Positions 8,963 through 17,773 of a stretch of 64,000 nucleotides of DNA are shown piece by piece. The stretch covers positions 31,478,591-31,542,590 of the forward strand of contig OX453276.1 of the NCBI GenBank assembly GCA_949710005.1, read 5' to 3'. Made by a program: the position numbers and the translations under genes. A model generated the notes under the pieces. The model ran no database searches. It was not told the DNA's origin and was given only the letters and a program-made list of their open reading frames with translations. The DNA is from Ricordea florida (Eukaryota > Cnidaria > Anthozoa > Corallimorpharia > Ricordeidae). Each line of letters begins with the position of its first letter. Positions within the stretch are counted from its first letter, which is position 1.

Positions 8963-9002
8963 AAGTTTGTTTTCTATAATTTTTTTTACTCATCAGTAAG
9001 TA

Positions 9003-9011
9003 ATCTTTAAA
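9003..9011 (-). promoter_or_regulatory. Promoter-like motif and leader of the 8765 gene pair
   Basis: TTTAAAGAT followed by TACTTACTGATGAGTAAAAA; it probably drives both 8765-8962 and 8369-8761. Confidence 0.58.
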
Positions 9012-9020
9012 CTACTTATT

Positions 9021-9434
9021 TCATATCATTCCTATTTTAATAGGTTGTGATGCTGGTTGTATTGGAATATTTGCAGGTTGTGAAACATTATTTTCCTTTG
9101 GGTTTTTATTATAATATCTCATAAACATGTCAAATGCAGTAAAACCTATTCCAACTATTGATAATACAGTAGTAAAAGATAGCTCTGGAAGCCATGCTTT
9201 AGGTTCACTAACCGCATTTTCATTTTTAATCTCCTCTTGTTCCTTTTCACGTTTCATTTCCCTAGATAATGCTTCTCTAGCTTTTTTATTGCGTTCTGCT
9301 AGTGCCTTACCAGCCGCAACCTTTTTAGGATCTTTCTCTTTCTTTTTAGGAACTTTCTTTTCAGGTATGGGATCCATTGTAATTTGCTCAACAACTTCTG
9401 TTACTCCTTCACTTAGTTCATTTTGGTCAGACAT
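9021..9434 (-). CDS. Basic coiled-coil protein with one membrane segment (137 aa)
   Basis: Unknown family. The N-terminal part has an acidic start, then a very lysine/glutamate-rich helix (about 28-75: KKVPKKKEKDPKKVAAGKAL), then one hydrophobic segment (LSFTTVLSIVGIGFTAFDMF, about 88-107) followed by a proline/glutamine-rich tail. A basic helix anchored to a membrane could bridge DNA or core and membrane in the virion; this is an inference. Homologues: 26225-26647 in Element 2 and a relic at 2021-2115. Confidence 0.75.
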   Translation of the reverse strand: MSDQNELSEGVTEVVEQITMDPIPEKKVPKKKEKDPKKVAAGKALAERNKKAREALSREMKREKEQEEIKNENAVSEPKAWLPELSFTTVLSIVGIGFTAFDMFMRYYNKNPKENNVSQPANIPIQPASQPIKIGMI

Positions 9435-9460
9435 TATTATTTTATTTCACAAAGTAAAGA

Positions 9461-9471
9461 ATCTTTAAATC
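9461..9471 (-). promoter_or_regulatory. Promoter-like motif of the 137-aa gene
   Basis: GATTTAAAGAT on the minus strand, 27 nt before the ATG at 9434; the Element 2 counterpart is 26670-26680. Confidence 0.58.
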
Positions 9472-9973
9472 AGTTGTGCTCAGTTTTGTTAGTATCATCT
9501 GTAATTGTCCTTGAAACTTCTTGTATTTTACCTATTTTAACATGTTTAGCAACCTGAAATAGCCCGCTAGCAAGCGCTGTCAACCTTCCTGCTTTCAATG
9601 CTAAGAGACCTAAAATGTTTGTCAGTTCTCGATTAACCAAATCATCATTCTTCAAATCAACACAAAGCGCTTCTATATCATCCACAGGAACCATGTAAGA
9701 AATAACTTTAGAAACTAATTGAAGAGATGAATCTACCAACCCACCATTAATTTTCTTACCCAATACTGCCTGATAACGATTATAATATTTTTCAATGTCT
9801 TTTACCGATAATTTTTTTATATCGCCCAGACTCATATCAACTCCCAAATATTCCTTTGTAGTCCCAAGAGCTGCTAGAATGGCTAGTGATTCTTGTTTTA
9901 TTTCAACTTCATTATTATAATTATCTTTTACCTCAGTCTTTTCTTCTTCAATATAATCTTCAACTTCTGTCAT
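9470..9973 (-). CDS. Conserved Polinton protein of unknown function (167 aa)
   Basis: Soluble helical protein with an acidic N-terminus (EVEDYIEEEKTEVKDN), then a conserved core: ESLAILAALGTTKEYLGVDM, SVKDIEKYYNRYQAVLGKK and MVPVDDIEALCVDLKNDD. The C-terminus is less conserved. It is among the best conserved proteins between Elements 1 and 2 and is recognisable in the relic at 2202-2673. It always lies just downstream of the ATPase, so a structural or packaging role is plausible, but nothing in the sequence proves it. Confidence 0.78.
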   Translation of the reverse strand: MTEVEDYIEEEKTEVKDNYNNEVEIKQESLAILAALGTTKEYLGVDMSLGDIKKLSVKDIEKYYNRYQAVLGKKINGGLVDSSLQLVSKVISYMVPVDDIEALCVDLKNDDLVNRELTNILGLLALKAGRLTALASGLFQVAKHVKIGKIQEVSRTITDDTNKTEHN

Positions 9974-9995
9974 TTTACAATTTTCTTACCTACAG

Positions 9996-10634
9996 TCAGG
10001 TCTTTAAATTTATAACTTCAGGGATCTCCAAATAGCAACTAAATGGGTGACGTAAACACAAACAAAGTCTAGAATATTTTTCTTTTTTAAGTAATTCTAC
10101 AAATTTTTTACTAGTTTCAGAGTCTAAATCACCTCCATAATCTTCGAAAAACATCTTCATGCCTTTTTGTGATGGGTTATGGAATGTAACCACACAAGCT
10201 ACATTTTCTCGAAAAGGTTTTGCAATTGATGTTAATTGCTGAGTGAGGACCCACATTGATAATCCATGATGTCTTCCAGAAAATGCTAAATCAATAAACT
10301 TGTTTGATCGTTTTTTCAAATCATTAGAAACAGCACAATCATCTAAAATTAATAGAGTATTTGTTCCGGAAAATAAAGTTTGACAATCAGTTAATAACTC
10401 ATTAATCTCATCTACATTACTTGAATCAGGTGATAATACATAGAATCTCTTATCCCCTCTAGCAAAATTATGATATGTTTTATTCTTAGAATAAGTGGGA
10501 CATATAAGAACAATGTATTCAAAAACTTCCCGGAATGATCCTCTTAGCTGATCAATTATGTACTTTGTCTTGCCACAATTTGTTGGGCCCGTTATAATGC
10601 AATGAAAAGGAATTTTATCTCGTAATTCTTCCAT
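9996..10634 (-). CDS. A32-like DNA-packaging ATPase (212 aa)
   Basis: FtsK/HerA-superfamily ATPase of the poxvirus A32 type, which pumps viral DNA into the preformed capsid. Walker A is GPTNCGKT (residues 16-23) and Walker B is LLILDD (94-99). A conserved WVLTQQLTSIAKP stretch follows at about 128-140, with a glutamine pair in the sensor position. The length is normal for Polinton ATPases. It starts 12 nt after the MCP stop with no promoter motif between, so it probably shares the MCP transcript. It is intact and about 90% identical by eye to 27235-27861. A relic copy in the flanks hosts the Element 1 insertion. Confidence 0.95.
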   Translation of the reverse strand: MEELRDKIPFHCIITGPTNCGKTKYIIDQLRGSFREVFEYIVLICPTYSKNKTYHNFARGDKRFYVLSPDSSNVDEINELLTDCQTLFSGTNTLLILDDCAVSNDLKKRSNKFIDLAFSGRHHGLSMWVLTQQLTSIAKPFRENVACVVTFHNPSQKGMKMFFEDYGGDLDSETSKKFVELLKKEKYSRLCLCLRHPFSCYLEIPEVINLKT

Positions 10635-10646
10635 CTTTTCTTTTAA

Positions 10647-11897
10647 CTAATACATGATTGATCTTAAGTTTGAATTCATAATTTCCATTAATGCATCGGC
10701 TACCACAAACATGTAACAAGTCATAATACCGGATCCACTCAGTTTTCTTTTAATTTCTATTTTTATACCATCTTGTGCGTTATTTAGGGCCAGACCACCT
10801 CCATGAATACCATTATCTGGGTGAGTTCTCAAATCTAACCACAGAGCAAACTTTTTACTATAAAAATCTTTTTCCTTTACAGACAATCGGAAGGAACCAC
10901 TATCTATTACGAAACGTTTCTTTATCGACTCCCATAGGTCTGAAGGTACCATTCCCTTAGAATAAAAACGATTTGGTACACCATTAACATCGATATTGAT
11001 TGAGGTTATACCTGGATTGAAAAAATTCTCAGAATCTCGCGCTCCTCCAACATATGGCAATGTAAACAAACATAATATCCCCGTAATTGATCTTCTAGGT
11101 AGATTAATATGTTGATTTATAACGCTGTCTGTAGGTCTGGATATGGTGAAAGTTTTGTGTAGAGTGACATTTTCATAAAAGAATCCTTTACCAACCTGAT
11201 AAGCTGCCTGTGCCTCGCGAGCTAAGTATTCACTTGTTATGCAAGAATATTCCAACTCAAGGTTTGTTATTTTGTAAGTTGGAGTCTTGGTATCGTCAGA
11301 ATAAACAACAATATCGTTAACTGGGGCTAGTGTAATCTCAAATATTATTTGATGATCTAATGCCTTTGGATAGAAAACCCCATGATCGTTGAGAATAGGA
11401 TGTTTTAGTGGGATATGGTACTTGGTGTTATGTACCACTGCAAGTGCTACTTCCTTTGCATCTGTGTCTACCTTATCACCCGCATTTGTACGTAGCTTCC
11501 TCATGTTTACAGAAGAAATACCTTGTTTTAATCTATCCTCCCGTTCTTCCTCTGTTAAGAATAAGTCATGGTAGGTTTGAAATAGATCGTATCTTTGAGT
11601 ATCCTGTAGTGTTTCACCTCCAAAAAGAACCCTGAGTCTGGATACAAGATTACTGCCCACATTATTCACTAGGGTGTTATCTTCATGTCCCTCAACGGTC
11701 AAGTTAAATACAAGAGATACACTTCCTGGTACAATAACTAAATTATCAGTAAGTTTTGGAATATTTATGTATAACGTTTCTCCTGGATTAGCTGATGAAG
11801 GATTGAGAGTAATTCTATTCAATGTTGATTCCGCTTTCAAACCTAGTGGATCTCTTGGAATCCTGTTTGGGTTAATTTTTTCAGATACGTTTGTCAT
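10647..11897 (-). CDS. MCP: Major capsid protein, double-jelly-roll type (416 aa)
   Basis: Best candidate for the hexon-type major capsid protein. The beginning (INPNRIPRDPLGLKAE), the beta-rich first half with GGETLQDTQRYDLFQTYHDL, and the second half with LHKTFTISRPTDSVINQHIN and INIDVNGVPNRFYSKGM match the layout of Polinton/adintovirus double-jelly-roll capsid proteins. The length fits (400-500 aa usual). It lies next to the packaging ATPase and is divergent from the integrase, sharing a 34-bp intergenic promoter. It is intact, and the Element 2 copy (27871-29112) is about 88% identical by eye. Structure prediction would confirm the fold. Confidence 0.82.
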   Translation of the reverse strand: MTNVSEKINPNRIPRDPLGLKAESTLNRITLNPSSANPGETLYINIPKLTDNLVIVPGSVSLVFNLTVEGHEDNTLVNNVGSNLVSRLRVLFGGETLQDTQRYDLFQTYHDLFLTEEEREDRLKQGISSVNMRKLRTNAGDKVDTDAKEVALAVVHNTKYHIPLKHPILNDHGVFYPKALDHQIIFEITLAPVNDIVVYSDDTKTPTYKITNLELEYSCITSEYLAREAQAAYQVGKGFFYENVTLHKTFTISRPTDSVINQHINLPRRSITGILCLFTLPYVGGARDSENFFNPGITSINIDVNGVPNRFYSKGMVPSDLWESIKKRFVIDSGSFRLSVKEKDFYSKKFALWLDLRTHPDNGIHGGGLALNNAQDGIKIEIKRKLSGSGIMTCYMFVVADALMEIMNSNLRSIMY

Positions 11898-11931
11898 ATT
11901 TTATTTTAAGGAAGTGTGGGGTAATCTTTAA
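11898..11931. promoter_or_regulatory. 34-bp bidirectional MCP/integrase promoter region
   Basis: The whole space between the divergent MCP and integrase ATGs. It contains CATTTAAAGATTACC reading toward MCP; the same bases (TAATCTTTAA) directly abut the integrase ATG. The equivalent at 29113-29145 is 33 bp and equally arranged. Either the motif works both ways or the integrase transcript is nearly leaderless. Confidence 0.6.
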
Positions 11932-12918
11932 ATGAGTTCAGACTTATCTAAAATATATTATTCAACTGATGGATATTTTAAAGGATATTCTGCAATTCCT
12001 AAATTAGCTGAAAAAGCAAAAGTAAGTGAAGATGAGGCTAAACAATGGCTTGAAAAACAGGCAATATGGCAAATATATCTACCATCTCCAAAGTATATCC
12101 CTAGACCGCACTGGACTGTGGATAAACCTAATCAGATTAACCAAGCGGATTTATTATTTTTACCTCATGATAGAGTTGGAAGAAAAACATATAAATATGC
12201 ATTAGTTGTGGTTGATGTCGCCTCGAGATATAAAGATGCAGAACCATTAACCTCAAAAGAAAGTCATGAGATAACCAAAGCTTTTGAAAAAATATATTCC
12301 AGAAAGTTAAAATATCCTAAAACATTAATGGTTGATCCTGGAAGAGAATTTATGGGTGAGGTTACAAAACTTATGAATTATCATAATGTAAATATCCATA
12401 GAAGTGAAGCTGGAAACCATAGAGCTCAAGCATTTGTTGAAAGAGCAAACAGAATATTAGGTGAAAGATTATTTAGTCATCAATATGCACAAGAAATGAT
12501 TAGTGATGAAAGATCAAGAGTATGGGTGAAACGATTACCAGATATTATAAAAACTTTGAATAATACACCAACTAGAATAACTGGTAAAGAGCCTGATGAG
12601 GCTATAAAACAGAAAAAAGTTGATATTGAACCTAAAAATTATCAACGAGTTGTTGGCCTTGATGAGTTTAGATTACCTCCTATTGTTAAAGTTAGATATC
12701 TATTATCTCCAGGTGAACTTGAAGGTGGTGAAAAAAGACGAGCTACTGATCCTATTTGGAGTATCAAAGTTTATGATATTTCTAGAAGTGTGATTTCGCC
12801 TAATCAACCTGTTTTATATTATTTGTTAGATGGCCCAAGACGAGGCTTTGTAAGAGAAGAATTACAGGTTATTCCTTATAATACTGAGTTGCCTCCTAAT
12901 TCTGTTTTAGAAAGATGA
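11932..12918 (+). CDS. INT: Retroviral-type (DDE) integrase (328 aa)
   Basis: It catalyses insertion of the linear viral genome into host DNA. The rve catalytic core shows D73 (NQADLLFL), D135 (LMVDPGREFMG) and E170 (AQAFVERANRILGE), spaced as expected for D,D-35-E enzymes. An N-terminal helical region precedes the core, and the C-terminal part (PVLYYLLDGPRRGFVREELQ) looks like a small beta-rich, chromo-like DNA-binding domain. The frame is intact. Its last 23 nt overlap the end of the convergent PolB gene. The 5-bp target duplications of both elements fit this enzyme class. Confidence 0.95.
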   Translation: MSSDLSKIYYSTDGYFKGYSAIPKLAEKAKVSEDEAKQWLEKQAIWQIYLPSPKYIPRPHWTVDKPNQINQADLLFLPHDRVGRKTYKYALVVVDVASRYKDAEPLTSKESHEITKAFEKIYSRKLKYPKTLMVDPGREFMGEVTKLMNYHNVNIHRSEAGNHRAQAFVERANRILGERLFSHQYAQEMISDERSRVWVKRLPDIIKTLNNTPTRITGKEPDEAIKQKKVDIEPKNYQRVVGLDEFRLPPIVKVRYLLSPGELEGGEKRRATDPIWSIKVYDISRSVISPNQPVLYYLLDGPRRGFVREELQVIPYNTELPPNSVLER

Positions 12919-12957
12919 TATTCATATTATCATCTAATTCTGTTTTGGAAAGATAAT
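12895..12957. repeat. Direct repeat and small hairpin at the integrase/PolB junction
   Basis: CTAATTCTGTTTTAGAAAGAT and the near copy CTAATTCTGTTTTGGAAAGAT lie about 41 nt apart. Between them GATGATA...TATCATC can form a 7-bp hairpin. One copy is the integrase 3' end, the other lies in the PolB 3' coding region. It marks the point where Element 1 and Element 2 stop being alike. Confidence 0.7.
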
Positions 12958-15900
12958 GCCCATATGGAAGAGTATTTATCCCATCTTCTAAAATAACCCT
13001 TTTATCATCATCCGCGGATAATGCTTTTTTATTAACAGTTTTTGAGTAAATATTATGTAGATCTGATCCAATTAAATTTTGTAATCTCATTTGAGGTTTT
13101 CCAGTGAATAAACAATCTTTAAAGTCATTAAAACATATTGTTTTCTTAACAACTGATTTCTTTGTTCCTTTATCCTTTTTTATCTCATCACCATTATCCA
13201 TTTTTAAACTATATTGTTTAGCCCCTAGGCCCACAAACTCTGTAGGGATCATTCCCCCAAACTCATCTTTGAACATTCCAATTACTTTTTTGTTTACACC
13301 AGCCTCTATTCCGGATTGGTGATCTTTAGGGTAATTACTGGTGTCAAACTTTTCTCTAACATCAGAACTTATATCTTTGTAAAAATCTGTAGTTTCTATA
13401 TGATATACAAGACTATCAGTATCAGTCATAAGTAATTCAGCCTTATCTCCATATTTCTCTTTAATATAATTATAATGAAAATCATACATTATTTGTTTAC
13501 TTCGATCTAAAATGCAAAACCCCACATAAATTGGTTTATTAAAATTTATTTTTATTTTCTTCATATTTACAGCAACTAGATCTTCAGAAAATATAGTAAA
13601 ATAATCAAAGTTTGGTTTTTTTATTAATTTTTCAGCTGATTTTTTATTATTAACTAATCTAACATCTATCCTTTTTCTCATATTTTCCATTGTTTTACCA
13701 AATACAGAATTATTCATTAATTTGAAAAAATCTTTTTCAAAATCATTAGTTGCTTGGGCTCTTAATTTAGTATTCAAATCAATGTACGGCTTTAGCCACG
13801 CAGACTCTTTAAATTTAATCCCTTTATGAATTTTTGATATTTCTAATCCCATACTTTCATAAAATTTTAGCGTCTCATGATAGACAACATACCTTTTCTT
13901 ATCAAATAGGTTTGGTATTAATTTTTTAACTTTATTAACAGTAAGTTTATCTGGAGCTAAAGGAAGATCTTTATGTTTATCATGAATATTTTTTGGGTAT
14001 TTTAAATCAACCATAACTATGCAGGGCATATCTCTCCAATTTTTAAGCTCCCCCTCACTCATCCATTCAAATCCGTTAGTTGGCAGATTTCCGCTCATTC
14101 CTGCTCCATATAAGTTATTTGCATCGAGATATATAATATAACTTTTCTTTAGATTTTCTACAAAGTCTACAATATATGGATTGTTAGCTTTAGCATATCT
14201 TTTTGATATTTGAGCTACACCACCTCTAATACCTCTTTCAATCATAAGTAGCATATTAACATCAGTAAACAACTCCAATTTAACTTTAGTTAATTTTAAC
14301 ATTGCATCCCAAGATAGTCCCGGCGATGTAAAATAGTTAGCTGGATCTAAACCATAATTATTTTGACAAACATCTCTAAAATTCTCAAATACATCTGCTA
14401 AAAGTAAAACATCCGTCTTTAGATATAAATCATGATATTCCCGCATTGATTTCATATCAAAAACCTCAAATATTTTTTCAGCGTGTTGGTAATCATCATC
14501 TCTTATATCTTCATCATTTAATTTTGAATGAAATGCCTTCTTTGGCGGCAGTTTTGTTTCATTTAGTTTATTAATGCTAGTAAAATCATCATAATTAAAC
14601 ACCCCTTTTCTCATCACTAAATATGTTTTATCGTTAAATTCCTTTTTTGTTTCCGTTAGTTTATCATTTTTTGGATAAAGACACCTTTTTCCAATTAACA
14701 TACAATTCTCACATTTTCCGCATACACCAATACTTTTATGCTCAATATCTTTTCCATCTTCAATATATCTTTTCATACAATCTGGTGGTTTGCATGCCTT
14801 ACACTTTCCACATTTGGTGAGATTATCAACTAAACTGCTAAGACCGCTTTGCATAAATTTGTAAGAATCAATGAATCTTATCATTCTATTAATGGGTTTA
14901 CCTTCACCATCATGACCAATTAAAATTTTCTTTGAGAAACTAATATACTTTTCATTAGTATTAGCTAAACAGGTTATTTTACCTTTTGTTTTAGCAAGAT
15001 TTTTAATAAATAAATGGGAATCATATCCGGACATATTATGTGCTATTACTGGGATGAAATTAGGAATAACATATCCTAGATTACACTTATTATGAGCGGC
15101 CCCTCTATATTTTCCTGTAAGATGGCAATGATCTATTACTTTTTTATAATCTCTATTTTTAGTTTCTATAAATTTTTCATCGCATATATGACAATAAGTT
15201 GCATTTTCATATTCTTTTTTAATTGTTTCTGGCATGTTATTCTTATTATAGAATCTAAATTTTTCTTTTCTTTCTTCTATTATTTTATAAATTTTTCTAA
15301 AATCTCGTTCTAAATATTCTACAAATATCTGTGCAACATCTTCATCATCTGATTTTGCTGTATATTGCACAATTTGATTAAAATCAGCGGGTAATATGCT
15401 ATCATCAAAACACTTTATATAATAACAGAATCCAGATGCTTTATGCATTTGATATTTTTTAGTAAAACTTTTAATTTCATTTGGGGAACATGTATATATC
15501 GGTATTAAATGGCTCTCAAAGTCTACATAAATAACAAATGGTGCTCTCATTTTATTTTTATAATTTTTGAATTTAATAAATTTTGGGCTTCCATCTTTAT
15601 TCTTTACCATATTGATTATAACTTCTCCATTTGAATCGCAGTATATTTTATGTTCATCTAAATATTCTTTTTTATAGAATGAGTTGAAACATCTAAGGCA
15701 AAAATATTTTTTGTTTTTATTTTTATCAATTTCAGAGGATAAAAGCCTACTAATATCGGTTACCAAACAGTAATGGCTTTCTTCACCATTAGATATTAAA
15801 AAAAAACCCCCCGCCTTCTCATAATCTTTAACATTTTCTATAGTATCCACCAAAGATTGTTTTTGATAGTTTTTTCTTGGTTGTGTTTTTTTATTTATAA

Positions 15901-16495
15901 GATTTTTAAGACCGTCTCCTGTAGATTTAACCTTATCAACCACTTTAGATATTTGTTTTTTTATCCAATTAAAAGTTTTGTCTTTTGTTTTTGTTTCCTT
16001 AATTTTTTTCATTAAACTCTTTGCTTCATTCATAAAACTAGATACAATATTTTTTCTTGGTACTGGTATGATATCTTTTTTTTTGTAAATTTTAGGTGGA
16101 GGAGGTCGGGGTGGTTTAATTTTTAACGTTGGAAGTGGTGAGCTGGGTGGTGTTTTTGCCCAAGATCGATCTGGAGAACCTGGCGGGGGTGTTTCTGGGT
16201 TAAATATTTTTGACTGATTTGGTTTTTCTCTCAACATTTGTGTTGCTGGCGTAACCTGGGGAATTGGAAGAGGCAGCTGTGGCTGGTTTGCTCTTCTATT
16301 TGGTTTATTATATATCTCTGTAAAAAATTCTCGTTTATTATCAACTATTTGTTGAACATTATTAACTACTTCAGGTATATTTCTCAATGCATTAATTTTA
16401 TCTTCTTTAATAGTCATTTTAGATCTACCTTCAATTTTATACCATGAAAGTAGTGAACTTAATTGTTTTGTATTCAAATCTTGTAATTGTTCCAT
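12896..16495 (-). CDS. PolB: Family-B DNA polymerase, protein-primed type, lineage I (1199 aa)
   Basis: Replicates the linear viral genome. N-terminal SAP-like domain (1-45, first 7 codons in the TIR), proline-rich linker (70-150), Cys/His zinc finger (266-287). The 3'-5' exonuclease carries Exo I (VDFES, D325/E327), Exo II (AHNMSGYDSH, about 485-493) and Exo III (YHDLYLKTDVLLLADV, about 687-702). It is interrupted by an HNH/endonuclease-VII-like zinc module (CHICDE...IDHCHLTGKYRG, 435-471) and a cysteine-rich insert (562-605). The polymerase has motif A (YLDANNLYG, D791), motif B (KLMNNSVFGKT, 925-934) and motif C (MTDTDS, 1023-1028). It is intact, but is not the same lineage as the Element 2 polymerase. 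The final 11 codons come from sequence antisense to the integrase tail. Confidence 0.95.
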   Translation of the reverse strand: MEQLQDLNTKQLSSLLSWYKIEGRSKMTIKEDKINALRNIPEVVNNVQQIVDNKREFFTEIYNKPNRRANQPQLPLPIPQVTPATQMLREKPNQSKIFNPETPPPGSPDRSWAKTPPSSPLPTLKIKPPRPPPPKIYKKKDIIPVPRKNIVSSFMNEAKSLMKKIKETKTKDKTFNWIKKQISKVVDKVKSTGDGLKNLINKKTQPRKNYQKQSLVDTIENVKDYEKAGGFFLISNGEESHYCLVTDISRLLSSEIDKNKNKKYFCLRCFNSFYKKEYLDEHKIYCDSNGEVIINMVKNKDGSPKFIKFKNYKNKMRAPFVIYVDFESHLIPIYTCSPNEIKSFTKKYQMHKASGFCYYIKCFDDSILPADFNQIVQYTAKSDDEDVAQIFVEYLERDFRKIYKIIEERKEKFRFYNKNNMPETIKKEYENATYCHICDEKFIETKNRDYKKVIDHCHLTGKYRGAAHNKCNLGYVIPNFIPVIAHNMSGYDSHLFIKNLAKTKGKITCLANTNEKYISFSKKILIGHDGEGKPINRMIRFIDSYKFMQSGLSSLVDNLTKCGKCKACKPPDCMKRYIEDGKDIEHKSIGVCGKCENCMLIGKRCLYPKNDKLTETKKEFNDKTYLVMRKGVFNYDDFTSINKLNETKLPPKKAFHSKLNDEDIRDDDYQHAEKIFEVFDMKSMREYHDLYLKTDVLLLADVFENFRDVCQNNYGLDPANYFTSPGLSWDAMLKLTKVKLELFTDVNMLLMIERGIRGGVAQISKRYAKANNPYIVDFVENLKKSYIIYLDANNLYGAGMSGNLPTNGFEWMSEGELKNWRDMPCIVMVDLKYPKNIHDKHKDLPLAPDKLTVNKVKKLIPNLFDKKRYVVYHETLKFYESMGLEISKIHKGIKFKESAWLKPYIDLNTKLRAQATNDFEKDFFKLMNNSVFGKTMENMRKRIDVRLVNNKKSAEKLIKKPNFDYFTIFSEDLVAVNMKKIKINFNKPIYVGFCILDRSKQIMYDFHYNYIKEKYGDKAELLMTDTDSLVYHIETTDFYKDISSDVREKFDTSNYPKDHQSGIEAGVNKKVIGMFKDEFGGMIPTEFVGLGAKQYSLKMDNGDEIKKDKGTKKSVVKKTICFNDFKDCLFTGKPQMRLQNLIGSDLHNIYSKTVNKKALSADDDKRVILEDGINTLPYGHYLSKTELDDNMNIIFLKQN

Positions 16496-16963
16496 TTACA
16501 ATTTTAAAATTAATTTCAAATCTTTAAATCAAAATTAAATTTTATTTTCATAATACATACATAAACTTTTGATAAAATTCCCGTGTCCCAGTTCCGAAGA
16601 GATTTTGCGTATTTTTATAGTAAAAACTTCACATTGCCTGTTTAATTTTCTGATAAATCTCTTATTAAATTCCCGTGTCCCAGTGCCTAGCTGATAAATC
16701 TCTGATTAAATTCCCTTGTCCCAGTGCCTAGCTGATAAATCTCTGATTAAATTCCTGTGTCCCAGTTCCTGGCTGATTTCAATTTTAAGTCTATTTTTAA
16801 AACTTAATCATAAATTTTTCTGATAAATCTCTGATTAAATTCCTGTGTCCCAGTTCCTGGCTGATTTCAATTTTAAGTCTATTTTTAAAACTTAATCATA
16901 AATTTTTCTGATAAATCTCTGATTAAATTCCTGTGTCCCAGTGCCGTAGTTTTCCCTCTCTCT
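16475..16963 (-). repeat. Element 1 right terminal inverted repeat (489 bp)
   Basis: Inverted copy of 2817-3305 including the six iterons, the GATTTAAAGAT promoter-like motif (16520-16530) and the first seven codons of PolB. It ends CCCTCTCTCT at 16963. Confidence 0.93.
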
Positions 16964-16968
16964 TCCGT
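16964..16968. repeat. Target site duplication TCCGT, right of Element 1
   Basis: Second copy of the 5-bp duplication; see 2812-2816. Confidence 0.85.
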
Positions 16969-17127
16969 AATCTTCAAATAGAGTTTTCATTGCGATTTGG
17001 GATGGATTATAAAAGGATGCTGCACAAGCGACATTCTCTCTGGAAGGTTTCGCAATCGATGTAAGCTGCTGAGTCAGTACCCACACTGAAATTCCATCAT
17101 GTCTCCCTGAAAATGCAAGATCTATAA
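16964..17127 (-). pseudogene. Relic A32-like ATPase, middle part
   Basis: Continuation of the relic ATPase split by Element 1. The minus strand encodes IDLAFSGRHDGISVWVLTQQ and LTSIAKPSRENVACAASFYN, matching residues ~114-165 of the intact ATPases. It ends abruptly at about 17127, where the R-type repeat (CGTGATTTTTTCACG...) begins, so the relic's remaining N-terminal part including Walker A is gone. Confidence 0.85.
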
Positions 17128-17764
17128 CACATAGCGTGATTTTTTCACGTGCTAGACAAGTCATTTCACGTGGTAGACACAGAAAGAGTTTTAACGGGGA
17201 GTCCCCTAAGTCATTAATCTGTTAGTCTTCTTTATCGTTTTTTAAGTAACTGTTGTTCCATTTTTTGATCCTTTGATTGCTCAGTTTATTTTCCTTAAAA
17301 TCCTGATTATTTCTAGCTTTACTCCTATGCTGCATTCTGGTTTTGAGTAAAAACTGATAAGTCTGTTGAAAAAAAGTTTGAACTCAGTCAAGTGATAAAC
17401 ATGTGACCAACTGACAACTCGCTCTAAAAATAACCAGGGAATTTTTCCGATGCGTCACTGCATTTCAGTTAAAAATCTGTTGAGAGCTAGCTGCATTCAA
17501 TTATCAGTTCGAGAGTCTGAGAGAGCATTAGCCTCGGTTAACGCAACGGTAAGTAATTCAGTCTAATTTCTGTGTAATTGGCCTCCATTTTCAGTCGGAT
17601 ATGTTACTTGTCGCCTACACCATGTCTGCCATACTTTAAGCCAAACATTTCAATATTTTTATGTAGTATTTTAACCGTAAAAAGCTTCAACCCGGTTGCA
17701 AATGACCGGGTATTGCCCTGATTCACCACTTCGATACAATATGTAAGGTCTGCTGTGCCAAGCG
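17128..17764. repeat. Outlying copy of the R repeat family
   Basis: CGTGATTTTTTCACGTGCTAG and the following ~600 bp match the repeat units at 36.2-46 kb in the same orientation. For example, GGTTGCAAATGACCGGG here matches 37560. No gene was found. It is cut at 17764 by the TIR element that carries Element 2. Confidence 0.75.
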
Positions 17765-17773
17765 TAAAATTTA
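17765..17773. repeat. 9-bp target duplication TAAAATTTA (left)
   Basis: Matches 35649-35657 and flanks the TIR element exactly. Confidence 0.75.

Larger units (their letters stand above)
2817..16963. mobile_element. Element 1: integrated Polinton/adintovirus-like virus, 14.1 kb
   Basis: A complete element bounded by 489-bp perfect-length TIRs starting with 5'-AG, as in known Polintons, and a 5-bp target duplication. It encodes the hallmark set: protein-primed-type PolB, retroviral-type integrase, A32-like ATPase, double-jelly-roll-type major capsid protein and a likely penton protein, plus membrane and coiled-coil proteins and a cysteine/histidine-repeat protein. The base composition is clearly AT-rich. 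Most genes are intact; a large gene at 4816-6353 is frameshifted and the small gene at 8765 has lost its start codon. No adenovirus-type protease was recognised. It is inserted in the ATPase gene of an older Polinton. Confidence 0.95.

Noticed and set aside
16892..17164. 90-aa ORF spanning the right TIR end and ATPase relic
   Set aside because: A chance fusion across the insertion boundary and the R repeat; only the relic portion (16964-17127) has meaning.
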